DNA from: JAJRTE01 sp964418585
GTDB lineage: Bacteria; Myxococcota_A; UBA796; JAJRTE01
Assembly: GCA_964418585.1 (NCBI GenBank)
Contig: CAYQMG010000055.1
Span: 1-64,000, forward strand
Length of the DNA: 64,000 nucleotides
Direction: 5' to 3'
A model generated the notes under the pieces. That model did not search any database. It worked only from the letters and a program-made list of their open reading frames with translations, and was not told where the DNA came from. The stretch's first letter is position 1. Each line of letters opens with the position of its first letter. Positions 42,655-51,833 of the stretch are shown here, one piece after another. The position numbers and the translations under genes were made by a program.

Positions 42655-44019
42655 GTGCAAGCCAAGATACTGATTGTCGACGACGATCGAGCGGTTCGAA
42701 GTGCGCTCAAGATCAACCTTTCCAAGAACAACAAGTACCTGGTCGAGACAGCCACGAACGCGATGGAGGCGCTGCGACTGCTGGCGGAATCCACGGTGGA
42801 CCTGGTGCTGACGGACGTGAAGATGCCGGGCGAATCCGGGATGACCCTGTTGCGCAAGATCAAGGATCGCTGGCCGAACGTGCCGGTTGTGATCATGACC
42901 GGTTTTGGGAGTGTTGAGGATGCGGTCGAGGCGATCAAGATGGGGGCGTCCGACTACTTGATCAAGCCGGTGACCAAGGACGCGCTGTTCGTGGTGATCG
43001 AGAAGGCGCTGGAGAACAACCGGATCCGTTCAGAACTGAACGATTTGCGCAACAAGGTGGTCGAGCGATACGGTTTCGGGAACCTGATTGGCAACAATGC
43101 GAAGATGCGAGAGATCTACGACCTGGCGAGCCATGTGGCGGCCACGTCGGCCACGGTGCTGATACAGGGACCTACCGGAACGGGGAAGGAACTTCTCGCA
43201 CACGCCATTCACTACAACTCGGACCGAAAGAACCGGCCCTTCATCCGGGTCAACTGCTCGGCCCTTCCCGAAACTCTGCTCGAAAGCGAACTGTTCGGCC
43301 ACGAGAAAGGATCCTTTTCGGGCGCCATCCGCCAGCACCGAGGCAGGTTTGAACTGGCCGACGAAGGCACCATCCTCCTCGACGAAATTGGCGAGATCTC
43401 TCCGGCAATGCAGGTGAAGCTCCTCCGCGTACTGGAAGACGGGGAGTTTCAACGTATCGGTGGCATGGAAACGCTCAAGGTGGACGTACGCATCATTGCG
43501 GCGACCAACCGAATCCTCAGCCAGGAGGTGGAAGCTGGCCGATTCCGACAGGACCTCTTTTACCGCCTGAACGTCTTCACAATTCAACTCCCCCCGCTCC
43601 GCGAACGCACCGACGACATTCCATTGCTCGCCGAGCATTTCCTACGCAAGTATTCCGCCAAGAACAAAAAGCGCGTCTCCCGGCTGCACCCCTCCGTCAT
43701 CCGGCAACTCATGAACTACGACTGGCCGGGCAATGTCCGCGAACTCGAACACGTGATCGAAAAGGCGGTGATCATGGCCCGGTCCAAGGAGATCACCGAG
43801 GTGGACCTCCCCAAACCCAAGGTCAAGCCGGCCCCGTCCACGCCCAAGACACTCGCCCAGTCCCTGCGTGACTGCGAGCGGGAGGTGATCATCCAGGCCA
43901 TTCGCGCCGAAAACGGCGTTCAGGCTCGAGCAGCAAAGGCTCTCGGGATATCGAGAAGCAATTTGAACTACCGACTCAACAAGCTCAAGCTGAAGGTGCC
44001 GGAAATCATGGGCTGGTAA
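42655..44019 (+). CDS. Sigma-54-dependent response regulator (NtrC family)
   Basis: A 454-residue cytoplasmic transcription activator. The receiver domain (about 1-120) holds the phospho-acceptor D54 (VLTDVKMPG). The AAA+ domain (about 140-370) holds Walker A GPTGTGKE (172-179), Walker B ILLDEIGEI and the R-finger region. A Fis-type helix-turn-helix (QARAAKALGISRSNLNYRL) ends the chain. The loop that touches sigma-54, normally GAFTGA, reads GSFSGA (219-224). No kinase lies next to it, so its partner is elsewhere. GTG start with GGGAG upstream. Targets unknown. Confidence 0.92.
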   Translation: MQAKILIVDDDRAVRSALKINLSKNNKYLVETATNAMEALRLLAESTVDLVLTDVKMPGESGMTLLRKIKDRWPNVPVVIMTGFGSVEDAVEAIKMGASDYLIKPVTKDALFVVIEKALENNRIRSELNDLRNKVVERYGFGNLIGNNAKMREIYDLASHVAATSATVLIQGPTGTGKELLAHAIHYNSDRKNRPFIRVNCSALPETLLESELFGHEKGSFSGAIRQHRGRFELADEGTILLDEIGEISPAMQVKLLRVLEDGEFQRIGGMETLKVDVRIIAATNRILSQEVEAGRFRQDLFYRLNVFTIQLPPLRERTDDIPLLAEHFLRKYSAKNKKRVSRLHPSVIRQLMNYDWPGNVRELEHVIEKAVIMARSKEITEVDLPKPKVKPAPSTPKTLAQSLRDCEREVIIQAIRAENGVQARAAKALGISRSNLNYRLNKLKLKVPEIMGW

Positions 44020-44115
44020 GAAGGGGAACCATCCAGCACCGGCCTCGGCCCATCCCCCTGCCCGGTCCAGGCTCGAGGCACGCGACCGGCCCGGTCCACC
44101 ACCGTGGAGGTACGG

Positions 44116-45684
44116 TCAAAACGCGGCCGAGGCAAGAGGCGAGTCGTTGACGGCTATCCCGATTCCCATGGGGCCTGACAGGGAGGGGCCGCCCGAATAG
44201 AACATGGTGTATACGCCATTGACCTCGATGACGTCACCTGCATAGACCATGTAATAGTCGAACGCGGCCGGATCGCTCGAGTCGAAGGAAAAGACCGGGT
44301 TGGCGTCGTCCCGGGTCCACGAAATCCCGTCCGTAGACCAGGCATACCCGATCTCGTAGGTGAAGGTATTCTCGATCCCGTCTCCGGAGTACCACATGTG
44401 GAACAACCCGCCGACCTTCTTGACCCGGCAGAACACGACTCGCTTGCCGTCCCACTCCGCCGAAGGAACCCCCACGTCCAAGACATAGGTGTCATACTTG
44501 GTCCACTCGGATCCATCCGGACTCGAGGCGTAGCCGATACGGATGTTCGTCCCGTCGTAGCCGGCATACCACATCTTGTAAGTGCCATCATCCGAATCGA
44601 ACAGAACCGAAGGTGCATGAACGGCGGATTGCTCCCAACCTCCCACGTCGCCAAGACGGACCACCGGGTTGGCAGGATCCTTCTCCCAGGTGATACCGTC
44701 CTGGCTGGTGGCATGCCCGATGAGAATCTTGGTGCTATTCGCATTCCCGTGGTACCACATGTGATACATGCCGTCCCTGTAGAGCACCGACGGATACCCG
44801 AGTCGAACGGCATCCCAGTCACCCTCGGCACCGGGTTCCACCACCGGCACACCATACTTGCTCCACTGCACCCCGTCCGTGCTCTCGGCGTACCCGATGG
44901 CGTGGGCATAGGATGACCCGTCTATCATTCGGTACCACATCTGGTAGATACCTTCGTCCGGGTTGTAGATGATCGATGCCTGGTCGTCACCCAACGAATC
45001 CATGCCCCCATCCACGGTGATCACGGCACCGCACACCGTGCGATTCCAGACTCCGGCGCTGCCACCGGTCACGTCGGGCAGCCCATCGCAATCCTGGTCC
45101 CGACCGTCACACAGCTCGAGCGCTCCGGGGTAGACATTGGGATCGGTGTCATCACAATCCTCGCAGGCAGAGACGCCGTCTCCGTCCACGTCATCTCCCC
45201 CCTGCTCGACCAAGCCGTCGCAATCATTGTCCTTACCATCGCACAGTTCGTCGGCCCCCGGATAGGTGGTCGGGTCGGTATCGTCACAGTCGCCCTCGCA
45301 CACCAGCGACCCATCGCCATCCTGGTCTGCTTCGTCCGACGGAATCACGCCGTCACAATCGTTGTCCTGCCCATCGCACACCTCGAGCGCACCGGGATAA
45401 GTGTCGGCGTTGGCGTCGTCGCAATCGGACGCGCAGCCGAGCACGCCATCCCCGTCGGCGTCTTCTTCGCCGGGAAGGAGAACTCCGTCGCAGTCGTTGT
45501 CCTTGCCGTCGCACACCTCGGGAGCACCGGGATGGACGTTCGGATCGGTATCGTCACAGTCATTCTCGTTGGCGCAGTAAAAGTCCCCGTCCACGTCCTG
45601 ACCCTCGTCACAGCAGTCTTCCTGGGCCATCAGAACCGTGGCGACGAGGACCAGGAAAGCGATTCGAAGCACCAAGTTCACCAT
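44116..45684 (-). CDS. Secreted protein with MopE-type metal-binding repeats and a beta-propeller-like domain
   Basis: A 522-residue exported protein. The signal (about residues 1-20, MAQEDCC after it) is followed by about five Cys/Asp-rich repeats (about 25-215; DCDDTDPNVHPGA.EVCDGKDNDCDG pattern), the putative metal-binding motif of MopE-type proteins. The rest (about 230-520) is a repeated WYH/GYA..SPDG pattern (e.g. YKMWYAGYDG, IGYASSPDG), like the five-bladed propellers of glycoside hydrolase families 32/43/130. No catalytic acids can be fixed by eye. ATG at 45684 has GGGAG upstream. Role is likely at the cell surface; substrate unknown. Confidence 0.8.
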   Translation of the reverse strand: MVNLVLRIAFLVLVATVLMAQEDCCDEGQDVDGDFYCANENDCDDTDPNVHPGAPEVCDGKDNDCDGVLLPGEEDADGDGVLGCASDCDDANADTYPGALEVCDGQDNDCDGVIPSDEADQDGDGSLVCEGDCDDTDPTTYPGADELCDGKDNDCDGLVEQGGDDVDGDGVSACEDCDDTDPNVYPGALELCDGRDQDCDGLPDVTGGSAGVWNRTVCGAVITVDGGMDSLGDDQASIIYNPDEGIYQMWYRMIDGSSYAHAIGYAESTDGVQWSKYGVPVVEPGAEGDWDAVRLGYPSVLYRDGMYHMWYHGNANSTKILIGHATSQDGITWEKDPANPVVRLGDVGGWEQSAVHAPSVLFDSDDGTYKMWYAGYDGTNIRIGYASSPDGSEWTKYDTYVLDVGVPSAEWDGKRVVFCRVKKVGGLFHMWYSGDGIENTFTYEIGYAWSTDGISWTRDDANPVFSFDSSDPAAFDYYMVYAGDVIEVNGVYTMFYSGGPSLSGPMGIGIAVNDSPLASAAF

Positions 45685-45733
45685 GGCTTCGTCTCCCGGA
45701 AAGAAAGGGGTTCGCAGAACATGCCTCACCTTC

Positions 45734-45762
45734 ACGTTAGCCGGAAAGTGCAGGCCGGTCAA
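45734..45762 (-). promoter_or_regulatory. Candidate promoter for the metal-binding-repeat gene
   Basis: On the minus strand TTGACC (45757-45762) and a weak TAACGT (45734-45739) are 17 bases apart, 50 bases before the ATG. Confidence 0.35.
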
Positions 45763-45833
45763 GAGCGGTACGCTGCGAGACACCCGCGGTCGTCAGATAC
45801 CCAAGGGGAACATCCACCAAAGATCAGGGGAAG

Positions 45834-47333
45834 TTACAGCAACACTGCCACGGACTGGCGGGCCCAGTCGATGAAGGGAAACAGGGTGGATGGGGCGACG
45901 CCAAGCCAGAGCACGCCCACCGCGGCTATCCCGATGGCGATGGCGGACAGGGGGGACATGGAGGGCGATCGTTCCCCGGTTGCGGGCTGCATGTACATGT
46001 AGACGACCACCCGGAGGTAGTAGTAGAAGGATGCGGCACTCATGAGAACCGCAAGCACGATCAACCGGGGATGACCGGCCTTGACCACGGCCGAGAAGAG
46101 GTAGAACTTGGCGAAGAATCCACCCGTGGGAGGAAGCCCGCCCAGCGACAACATGAACAGGGCCATGGCCGCACCCAGCCAGGGGTACTTGAACCCCAAC
46201 CCGGCCCACTCGCGGACATCGGCCCCGTCGTCCTCCCGCCGCCCGATCATCACGATGACGCCAAACGCCCCGATATTCATGAAAGCGTACACGAGGAGAT
46301 AGAACAGAAGGCTGCTCATGGCCTGGCTCGTCTGCGCTCCCCACGCCGGCTCAATGGCCAGCATGGCCGCCAACATGTACCCGGAATGCGCGATGCTCGA
46401 GTAAGCCAACATGCGCTTGAGATTGTTCTGTCGAATCGCGGCCACATTCCCGAGCACGATGGTCAGGGCGACAATGGCCCACAGCACGGACTGAAACGAG
46501 ACCAGAGAAGGGGCGAACGCCACAAACGCGCGGGCAAAGGCAGCAAATGCGGCCGCCTTGACCCCTGTGGCCATGGCCGCGGTCACCGGTGTCGACGCGC
46601 CCTCGTAGGCGTCCGGCGTCCACATGTGAAATGGCACCGAGGCGATCTTGAAGCCGAATCCCACCAACATGAGCCCGATACCCACAGGAACCAGGTAGTG
46701 CACCCCGGACGCACGCTCGAGAAACGCATGAATGTCCGCCAGATTCGTGGTTCGGGCCTGTCCGTACAGCAACGCGATCCCGTAGAGGAGGAACGCTGTG
46801 GCAAAAGCACCCAGAATGAAATACTTGACCGCCCCCTCGATGCAGCGGACGTTGGACCGGTTGAAAGCCACAAGGACATACACCGGTATGCTCATCATCT
46901 CGACGCCCACAAACAGCATCAAGAGGTCGGAAGCCGATGCCAGCAGCATCATGCCGAACACCGACAACAGCACGAGGCCGTAGTACTCACCAACGTCGAC
47001 CTGCTCGCGAACGAGAAACTCCTTGGATATCAAGAGCACCAAGGCGGCGACGAGGAGGAACAGCAGGTTGAAGAACAGGCTGTACCGATCGACGGCGAGT
47101 CGTCCGGAAAAAATCGTATGCGAGACATCGCCTGCGTCGGCCCAAAGGGCAAAGGACACGATCGCAGCCACCCCGATCCCGCCCAGACTGAAGCCGAGCA
47201 GCAGCCCTTTTTCCTTCGGCTTGACCACCACGTCCCACAGGAGAACCAGGAAGGCGGTCGCAAGGACGATCAAGATGGGCGCGATCGAGGACAGCGCGCC
47301 AGGCTCCAGATTCAGAACAGCTTCGTAGGCCAA
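45834..47333 (-). CDS. nuoN: NADH-quinone oxidoreductase subunit N
   Basis: Proton-pumping membrane subunit of complex I, related to Mrp antiporters. About 499 residues with 13-14 hydrophobic segments. The conserved Lys/His-bearing helices include VKYFILGAFATAFLLYG and the AYSSIAHSGYM block, typical of NuoN. I prefer TTG at 47333, with CGGGAG upstream; another TTG 21 bases earlier lacks an SD. It is the last gene of the leftward nuo operon, 37 bases after nuoM. The gap between its stop and the next gene has no clear terminator. Confidence 0.93.
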   Translation of the reverse strand: MAYEAVLNLEPGALSSIAPILIVLATAFLVLLWDVVVKPKEKGLLLGFSLGGIGVAAIVSFALWADAGDVSHTIFSGRLAVDRYSLFFNLLFLLVAALVLLISKEFLVREQVDVGEYYGLVLLSVFGMMLLASASDLLMLFVGVEMMSIPVYVLVAFNRSNVRCIEGAVKYFILGAFATAFLLYGIALLYGQARTTNLADIHAFLERASGVHYLVPVGIGLMLVGFGFKIASVPFHMWTPDAYEGASTPVTAAMATGVKAAAFAAFARAFVAFAPSLVSFQSVLWAIVALTIVLGNVAAIRQNNLKRMLAYSSIAHSGYMLAAMLAIEPAWGAQTSQAMSSLLFYLLVYAFMNIGAFGVIVMIGRREDDGADVREWAGLGFKYPWLGAAMALFMLSLGGLPPTGGFFAKFYLFSAVVKAGHPRLIVLAVLMSAASFYYYLRVVVYMYMQPATGERSPSMSPLSAIAIGIAAVGVLWLGVAPSTLFPFIDWARQSVAVLL

Positions 47334-47370
47334 GATGCTATCTCCCGTTTGCAATGCCGCGTGGTCACGC

Positions 47371-48942
47371 TCAGCGACCCACCGGCAACTCCTCGGCCAG
47401 CAGCTCCGCGCCTCCGTCCCGGGCGGCGAAGGCAGCGTGCCCCGACTCGCTCTGGACCGTCGAGACCAACTGGGTCACCGCCGGCTCCATCCTGGACAGG
47501 AACGGTCGCGGCAGTATCCCCATGACCACAATCAGAATCAGGACGGGCGCAAACACCCACATTTCCCGCCGGGTCAGGTCCCGCAGCCCCTGATTCACGG
47601 AATGAACCACAGGGCCGAACATGACACGCCGGAACATCCATAGCATGTAGACTGCACCCAGGATAACACCGGTCGCAGCCACCGCGGCATAGACCGGGGC
47701 TGCACCGAAGCTCCCCAGCAGAATCAGGAACTCACCGACAAACCCATTCAGCCCCGGCAGCCCGATGGACGAAAGCGTTACGATCATGAACACGAACGCA
47801 AACCCGGGCATCACCTTGGCAAGCCCGCCGAATTCCGAGATCAGACGCGTGTGTCTCCGCTCGTAAATCACACCCACAGCGAGAAACAGCCCGCCCGTGG
47901 ACAGCCCGTGACCCAGCATCTGATAGACCGACCCCTCGACCCCTTGCACGTTGAACGCAAACAGCCCGAGCATCACAAACCCGAGATGGCTCACCGAGGA
48001 ATAGGCGACGAGCTTCTTCACGTCCGGCTGCACCATCGCCACCAGGGCTCCGTACACGATGCCGATCACAGCCAGAGTTCGGATGATCGGGGCCAACTCC
48101 ACCGCCGCCCAGGGGAACAGCGGAATCGCATACCGCAGGAAGCCGTAAGTCCCCATTTTCAGCAGGATGGCTGCCAGAATCACCGACCCTCCAGTGGGCG
48201 CTTCCACGTGTGCATCCGGCAACCAGGTGTGCAGCGGGAACATGGGCACCTTGACTGCAAAGGCCAGGGCAAAGGCGGCGAACAGCCACACCTGCATCCA
48301 AGGAGAAAGTCCAACCTGGTACAGGTCGAGCAAGTAGGCGGAATAGGTCCCGGCGCCGACCGTGTCGTGGTACTCGAAGTAGAGGACCAAGATGGCCACC
48401 AACATGAGGAGGCTGCCCACGATCGTGAACAGGAAGAACTTCACGGCCGCATAGATACGCCTCGGCCCGCCCCACACGCCGATGATGATGTACATGGGCA
48501 CCAGCATGGCTTCCCAGAACACGTAGAAGAGGAAGATATCCAACGCGATGAACGCGCCGAGCATCCCCGTCTCCAACACGAGCATCAGGCCCATGTACGC
48601 ACGAATCTTGTCCTGAATGGCCGTGAAGGAGCCCAGGACCACGATCGGTGTCATGAAGGTGGTGAGCATGACGAGCAACAGTGAGATGCCGTCAATCCCA
48701 ACGCTGTAGGTGATCCCGAACTCCTCGATCCAGTAGTATCGGGCCACGAACTGCATCCCGGGTTCCGCCGGGTCGAACCCGAACCACAGGGACAACGACA
48801 CGATGAATGTGGCGAGCGAGAAGATAAACGCCTTCACCCTCGCAGTCTTTGCGGACCCGAGAAAGACGAATATCGCGCCCACCAGCGGCAGGAAGGTCAC
48901 GATCGACAGAATGTTGTATCTGATGGGTTCGAACACATCCAT
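47371..48942 (-). CDS. nuoM: NADH-quinone oxidoreductase subunit M
   Basis: Second antiporter-like proton-pumping subunit of complex I. A 523-residue protein with about 14 membrane segments. NuoM hallmarks are the Glu-bearing YVFWEAMLVPMYI, AVKFFLFTIVGSLLM, the HTWLPDAHVEAPTGGSV loop, AYSSVSHLGFVM and the late GLPGLNGFVGEFL. ATG at 48942 is the likely start; a TTG 15 bases earlier is in frame. It follows nuoL by 37 bases. Confidence 0.95.
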   Translation of the reverse strand: MDVFEPIRYNILSIVTFLPLVGAIFVFLGSAKTARVKAFIFSLATFIVSLSLWFGFDPAEPGMQFVARYYWIEEFGITYSVGIDGISLLLVMLTTFMTPIVVLGSFTAIQDKIRAYMGLMLVLETGMLGAFIALDIFLFYVFWEAMLVPMYIIIGVWGGPRRIYAAVKFFLFTIVGSLLMLVAILVLYFEYHDTVGAGTYSAYLLDLYQVGLSPWMQVWLFAAFALAFAVKVPMFPLHTWLPDAHVEAPTGGSVILAAILLKMGTYGFLRYAIPLFPWAAVELAPIIRTLAVIGIVYGALVAMVQPDVKKLVAYSSVSHLGFVMLGLFAFNVQGVEGSVYQMLGHGLSTGGLFLAVGVIYERRHTRLISEFGGLAKVMPGFAFVFMIVTLSSIGLPGLNGFVGEFLILLGSFGAAPVYAAVAATGVILGAVYMLWMFRRVMFGPVVHSVNQGLRDLTRREMWVFAPVLILIVVMGILPRPFLSRMEPAVTQLVSTVQSESGHAAFAARDGGAELLAEELPVGR

Positions 48943-48979
48943 CGCAGTCCATCCCAACGACGCCCTCGAGGGCAGGTTC

Positions 48980-50944
48980 TCACTTCACCGCGACATAGGC
49001 CAAAATGGCGATCATTCCAACAAGGATCGAAAAAGCGTAGGCGCTGATCCGCCCGGTCTGGAGCCGACCGAAGCCTTCGCTCAGCAGCCGCAGCAGCCGG
49101 GCGACTCCGTTGACCGAGCCATCGATGATTTTGACATCCACGTTGGACCAGAGAAAGACCTTGGAAATCGAATGGATCGGCCGGACGATCGCGCGGTCGT
49201 AGATCTCGTCCACATAGTACTTGTTGTAGGACGCCTTGTACGGAACCCCACCCAGCCACCCGGCCACCATGGCCGGCAGGTCGGGGCGCTTGATATACAT
49301 GGTGTAGGCCAGGGCAATGGTGCCGAAAATGAGCAACTGAAGCAACGCCATCAACCCCAATTCGGCGCCATGGCCCACGATGGGCACCTTGGCGACCGTC
49401 TGCGGCACCACCCCTGAGAGCCAGTGGTGAAGCCGTTCGCCTCCGTGCAGAATTTCAGGGACATTCAGGAGGCCGCCCACCAGCGAAAGGGCAGCAAGCA
49501 CCACCAAAGGCACCACCATGCTCCACGGCGACTCGTGCACATGGTGCTCCAGGGCCTCCCCACCACGGAACTGGCCAAAAAAGGTGAGGAATACGAGCCG
49601 GAACATGTAGAACGTGGTCAGAAGTGCGCCCACTGCGCCGATTCCATAAAGAAGCCAGCCGGGAACCAGGGTATATTCGGGATTTGCAGCCAGGGCAAAA
49701 GCCAGAATCTCATCCTTGCTCATGAACCCGGACGTGCCAAATACCCCGGCAATGGCCACCGTGGCGATGAGAAACGTCCAGTAGGTGTACGGTATCTTGT
49801 GCCTCAACCCGCCCATCTTGCGGATGTCCTGCTCTCCACTCATGGCGTGGATTACCGAGCCGGACCCGAGGAACAGGCAGGCCTTGAAAAAGGCATGCGT
49901 GACCAGGTGAAACATTCCCGCAGAAAATGCCCCCAGCCCAACGGCAAGAAACATGTACCCAAGCTGACTCACGGTGGAGTAGGCCAGTACCTTCTTGATG
50001 TCATACTGGGTCAGCCCGATCGTGGCGGCGTACAGGGCCGTGGCAGCCCCCACACAGGCCACCACCGTCATGGCCACCGGGCTCAACACGTAGAGGAAAT
50101 TGAGACGCGCCACCATGTACACGCCGGCTGTCACCATGGTGGCCGCGTGGATAAGCGCCGAAACCGGAGTAGGACCGGCCATGGCGTCCGGCAGCCAGAC
50201 ATACAGGGGGATCTGGGCCGACTTCCCGGTCGCTCCTACGAAAAGCAACAGACACACCGCGGTGATCGCCGCCTCGGATACCGGACTGGTCTCCACCAAT
50301 TCCGCAAGTCCGGTAAAGCTCAGCGTGGCCTCGGCGCCGCTGTGCGCCAGGGTCCAGTAGAGCACGAACAGCCCGAGAAGGAACCCGAAGTCTCCCACCC
50401 GGTTGACGATGAAGGCCTTTTTCCCCGCATACGCCTTTTCCGTGTCGGTGAACCAGAACCCGATCAACAGGTATGAGCAGAGTCCGACGCCCTCCCATCC
50501 CATGAACATCACCAACAGGTTCTCACCCATCACCAAAAGCAGCATGGCAAAGGTGAACAGGTTGATGAATGCAAAATAGCGGGCATAGGAGGGATCATGG
50601 GCCATGTACCCGGTCGAATAGAGATGGATCAAGAATCCAACCCCCGTGATCACCAGGATCATGACCCCGGACAGCGGATCCACCAACAAGGCGGCGTCCA
50701 CCCCAAAGCTCCCGGCGGAGATCCAGGTGAACCAGACCGACACCATCCGTGCCGCCTCGCCATGCCCACCCATGTGGGCCAATTCCCAGTTCACGAGACA
50801 CGCAAGGATGAACGATAGCGCCACGACGGTGCAACCGATGATGTACACGGCCCGCCGCGACAACGCACCGGTGAGAGCGCCGAATCCGTTGATTCCGGCA
50901 CCCAGCAACGGCAACAAAGGGATTGCCCAGAGGTACTTCTCCAT
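48980..50944 (-). CDS. nuoL: NADH-quinone oxidoreductase subunit L
   Basis: Distal proton-pumping subunit of complex I with the long lateral helix. A 654-residue protein with about 16 membrane segments. Signatures are LVMFMGWEGVGLCSYLLIGFW, KKAFIVNRVGDFGF, LYVWLPDAMAGPTPVSALIHAATMV and AYSTVSQLGYM. The length is normal for NuoL. ATG with AGGA upstream, 11 bases after the nuoK stop. Confidence 0.96.
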   Translation of the reverse strand: MEKYLWAIPLLPLLGAGINGFGALTGALSRRAVYIIGCTVVALSFILACLVNWELAHMGGHGEAARMVSVWFTWISAGSFGVDAALLVDPLSGVMILVITGVGFLIHLYSTGYMAHDPSYARYFAFINLFTFAMLLLVMGENLLVMFMGWEGVGLCSYLLIGFWFTDTEKAYAGKKAFIVNRVGDFGFLLGLFVLYWTLAHSGAEATLSFTGLAELVETSPVSEAAITAVCLLLFVGATGKSAQIPLYVWLPDAMAGPTPVSALIHAATMVTAGVYMVARLNFLYVLSPVAMTVVACVGAATALYAATIGLTQYDIKKVLAYSTVSQLGYMFLAVGLGAFSAGMFHLVTHAFFKACLFLGSGSVIHAMSGEQDIRKMGGLRHKIPYTYWTFLIATVAIAGVFGTSGFMSKDEILAFALAANPEYTLVPGWLLYGIGAVGALLTTFYMFRLVFLTFFGQFRGGEALEHHVHESPWSMVVPLVVLAALSLVGGLLNVPEILHGGERLHHWLSGVVPQTVAKVPIVGHGAELGLMALLQLLIFGTIALAYTMYIKRPDLPAMVAGWLGGVPYKASYNKYYVDEIYDRAIVRPIHSISKVFLWSNVDVKIIDGSVNGVARLLRLLSEGFGRLQTGRISAYAFSILVGMIAILAYVAVK

Positions 50945-50955
50945 AACGCCGGGTC

Positions 50956-51258
50956 CTAACCTTTCATCAGATTGACTTCATCCAGGTTGACTGTCGCCTT
51001 GTGCCGGAACAGGGCGATGACCAGGGCCAACCCAACACCGGCCTCCGCCGCCGCCACAGCCATCACGAAGAACACGATGAGGTGCCCGTCCACCCCTCCC
51101 ATTTGCCGGGCAAAGGCCACAAACGACACATTCACCGCATTCAGCATCAACTCGATGCACATCATGACGACAATGGCGTTCCGCCGAATCACCACGCCGG
51201 CGATCCCCAGGGAAAACAACACCGCGCTCAATATCAAAAGGTGGCTTGTGCTGACCAT
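50956..51258 (-). CDS. nuoK: NADH-quinone oxidoreductase subunit K
   Basis: Small membrane subunit of complex I. A 100-residue protein with three membrane helices. It includes the conserved Glu residues in VMMCIELMLNAVNV and AAEAGVGLALVIALFR, which belong to the proton path. ATG with AGGAG upstream, 10 bases after nuoJ. Confidence 0.96.
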   Translation of the reverse strand: MVSTSHLLILSAVLFSLGIAGVVIRRNAIVVMMCIELMLNAVNVSFVAFARQMGGVDGHLIVFFVMAVAAAEAGVGLALVIALFRHKATVNLDEVNLMKG

Positions 51259-51268
51259 CGATCGACTC

Positions 51269-51766
51269 CTAGAGTTCGCGCTTGGCGATCACGACCGCAC
51301 CGACCACCGCGGCCATCAACAGGACCGAAATGGCCTCAAACGGGATGATGTACTCGGTGAACAACTTCCCACTGATCTGCTCGAGTCCCCCATACCCCGG
51401 GCCGATACGGGCCATCGCGGCGGAGTAGTCGGCGAAGTTCCAGATCAACAGGGCTGCGCCAGCCATCGCGAAGAGCACGCCCACACCCTTGAGCCGGGTG
51501 AACCTTCCCTCCTTGTCCAGGTCCTCGGGCCCGAGATTCAAGAGCATGATGACGAATACGAATAGAACCATGATGGCGCCTGCATAGACCAGGACCTGAA
51601 TCGTGGCCACGAAATGCGCGTCCTGGAGCACAAACACACCGGCCAGGGCGCCCAAGGTCACGATCAGGGAGATGGCGCAGGCGATCGGGTTCTTGCCAGC
51701 CACCACGTTCACTGCGGAGATGACCGCCACGATGGCGAAAAAGTAGAACAGGATCTGTTCAAACAT
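51269..51766 (-). CDS. nuoJ: NADH-quinone oxidoreductase subunit J
   Basis: Membrane subunit of complex I, 165 residues with five helices. ATIQVLVYAGAIMVLFVFVIMLLNL is the conserved third helix with its pi-bulge Tyr/Gly region. GGGGG precedes the ATG. In most operons nuoI stands just upstream; here the upstream gene is nuoH, with only 67 bases between. Confidence 0.95.
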   Translation of the reverse strand: MFEQILFYFFAIVAVISAVNVVAGKNPIACAISLIVTLGALAGVFVLQDAHFVATIQVLVYAGAIMVLFVFVIMLLNLGPEDLDKEGRFTRLKGVGVLFAMAGAALLIWNFADYSAAMARIGPGYGGLEQISGKLFTEYIIPFEAISVLLMAAVVGAVVIAKREL

Positions 51767-51833
51767 CCGTTGCCCCCAAGGCCTCGTCGCCCGGGTTCAC
51801 GCGGGACCAGAGGCCCGCTCCCTTCCTGGAGTT

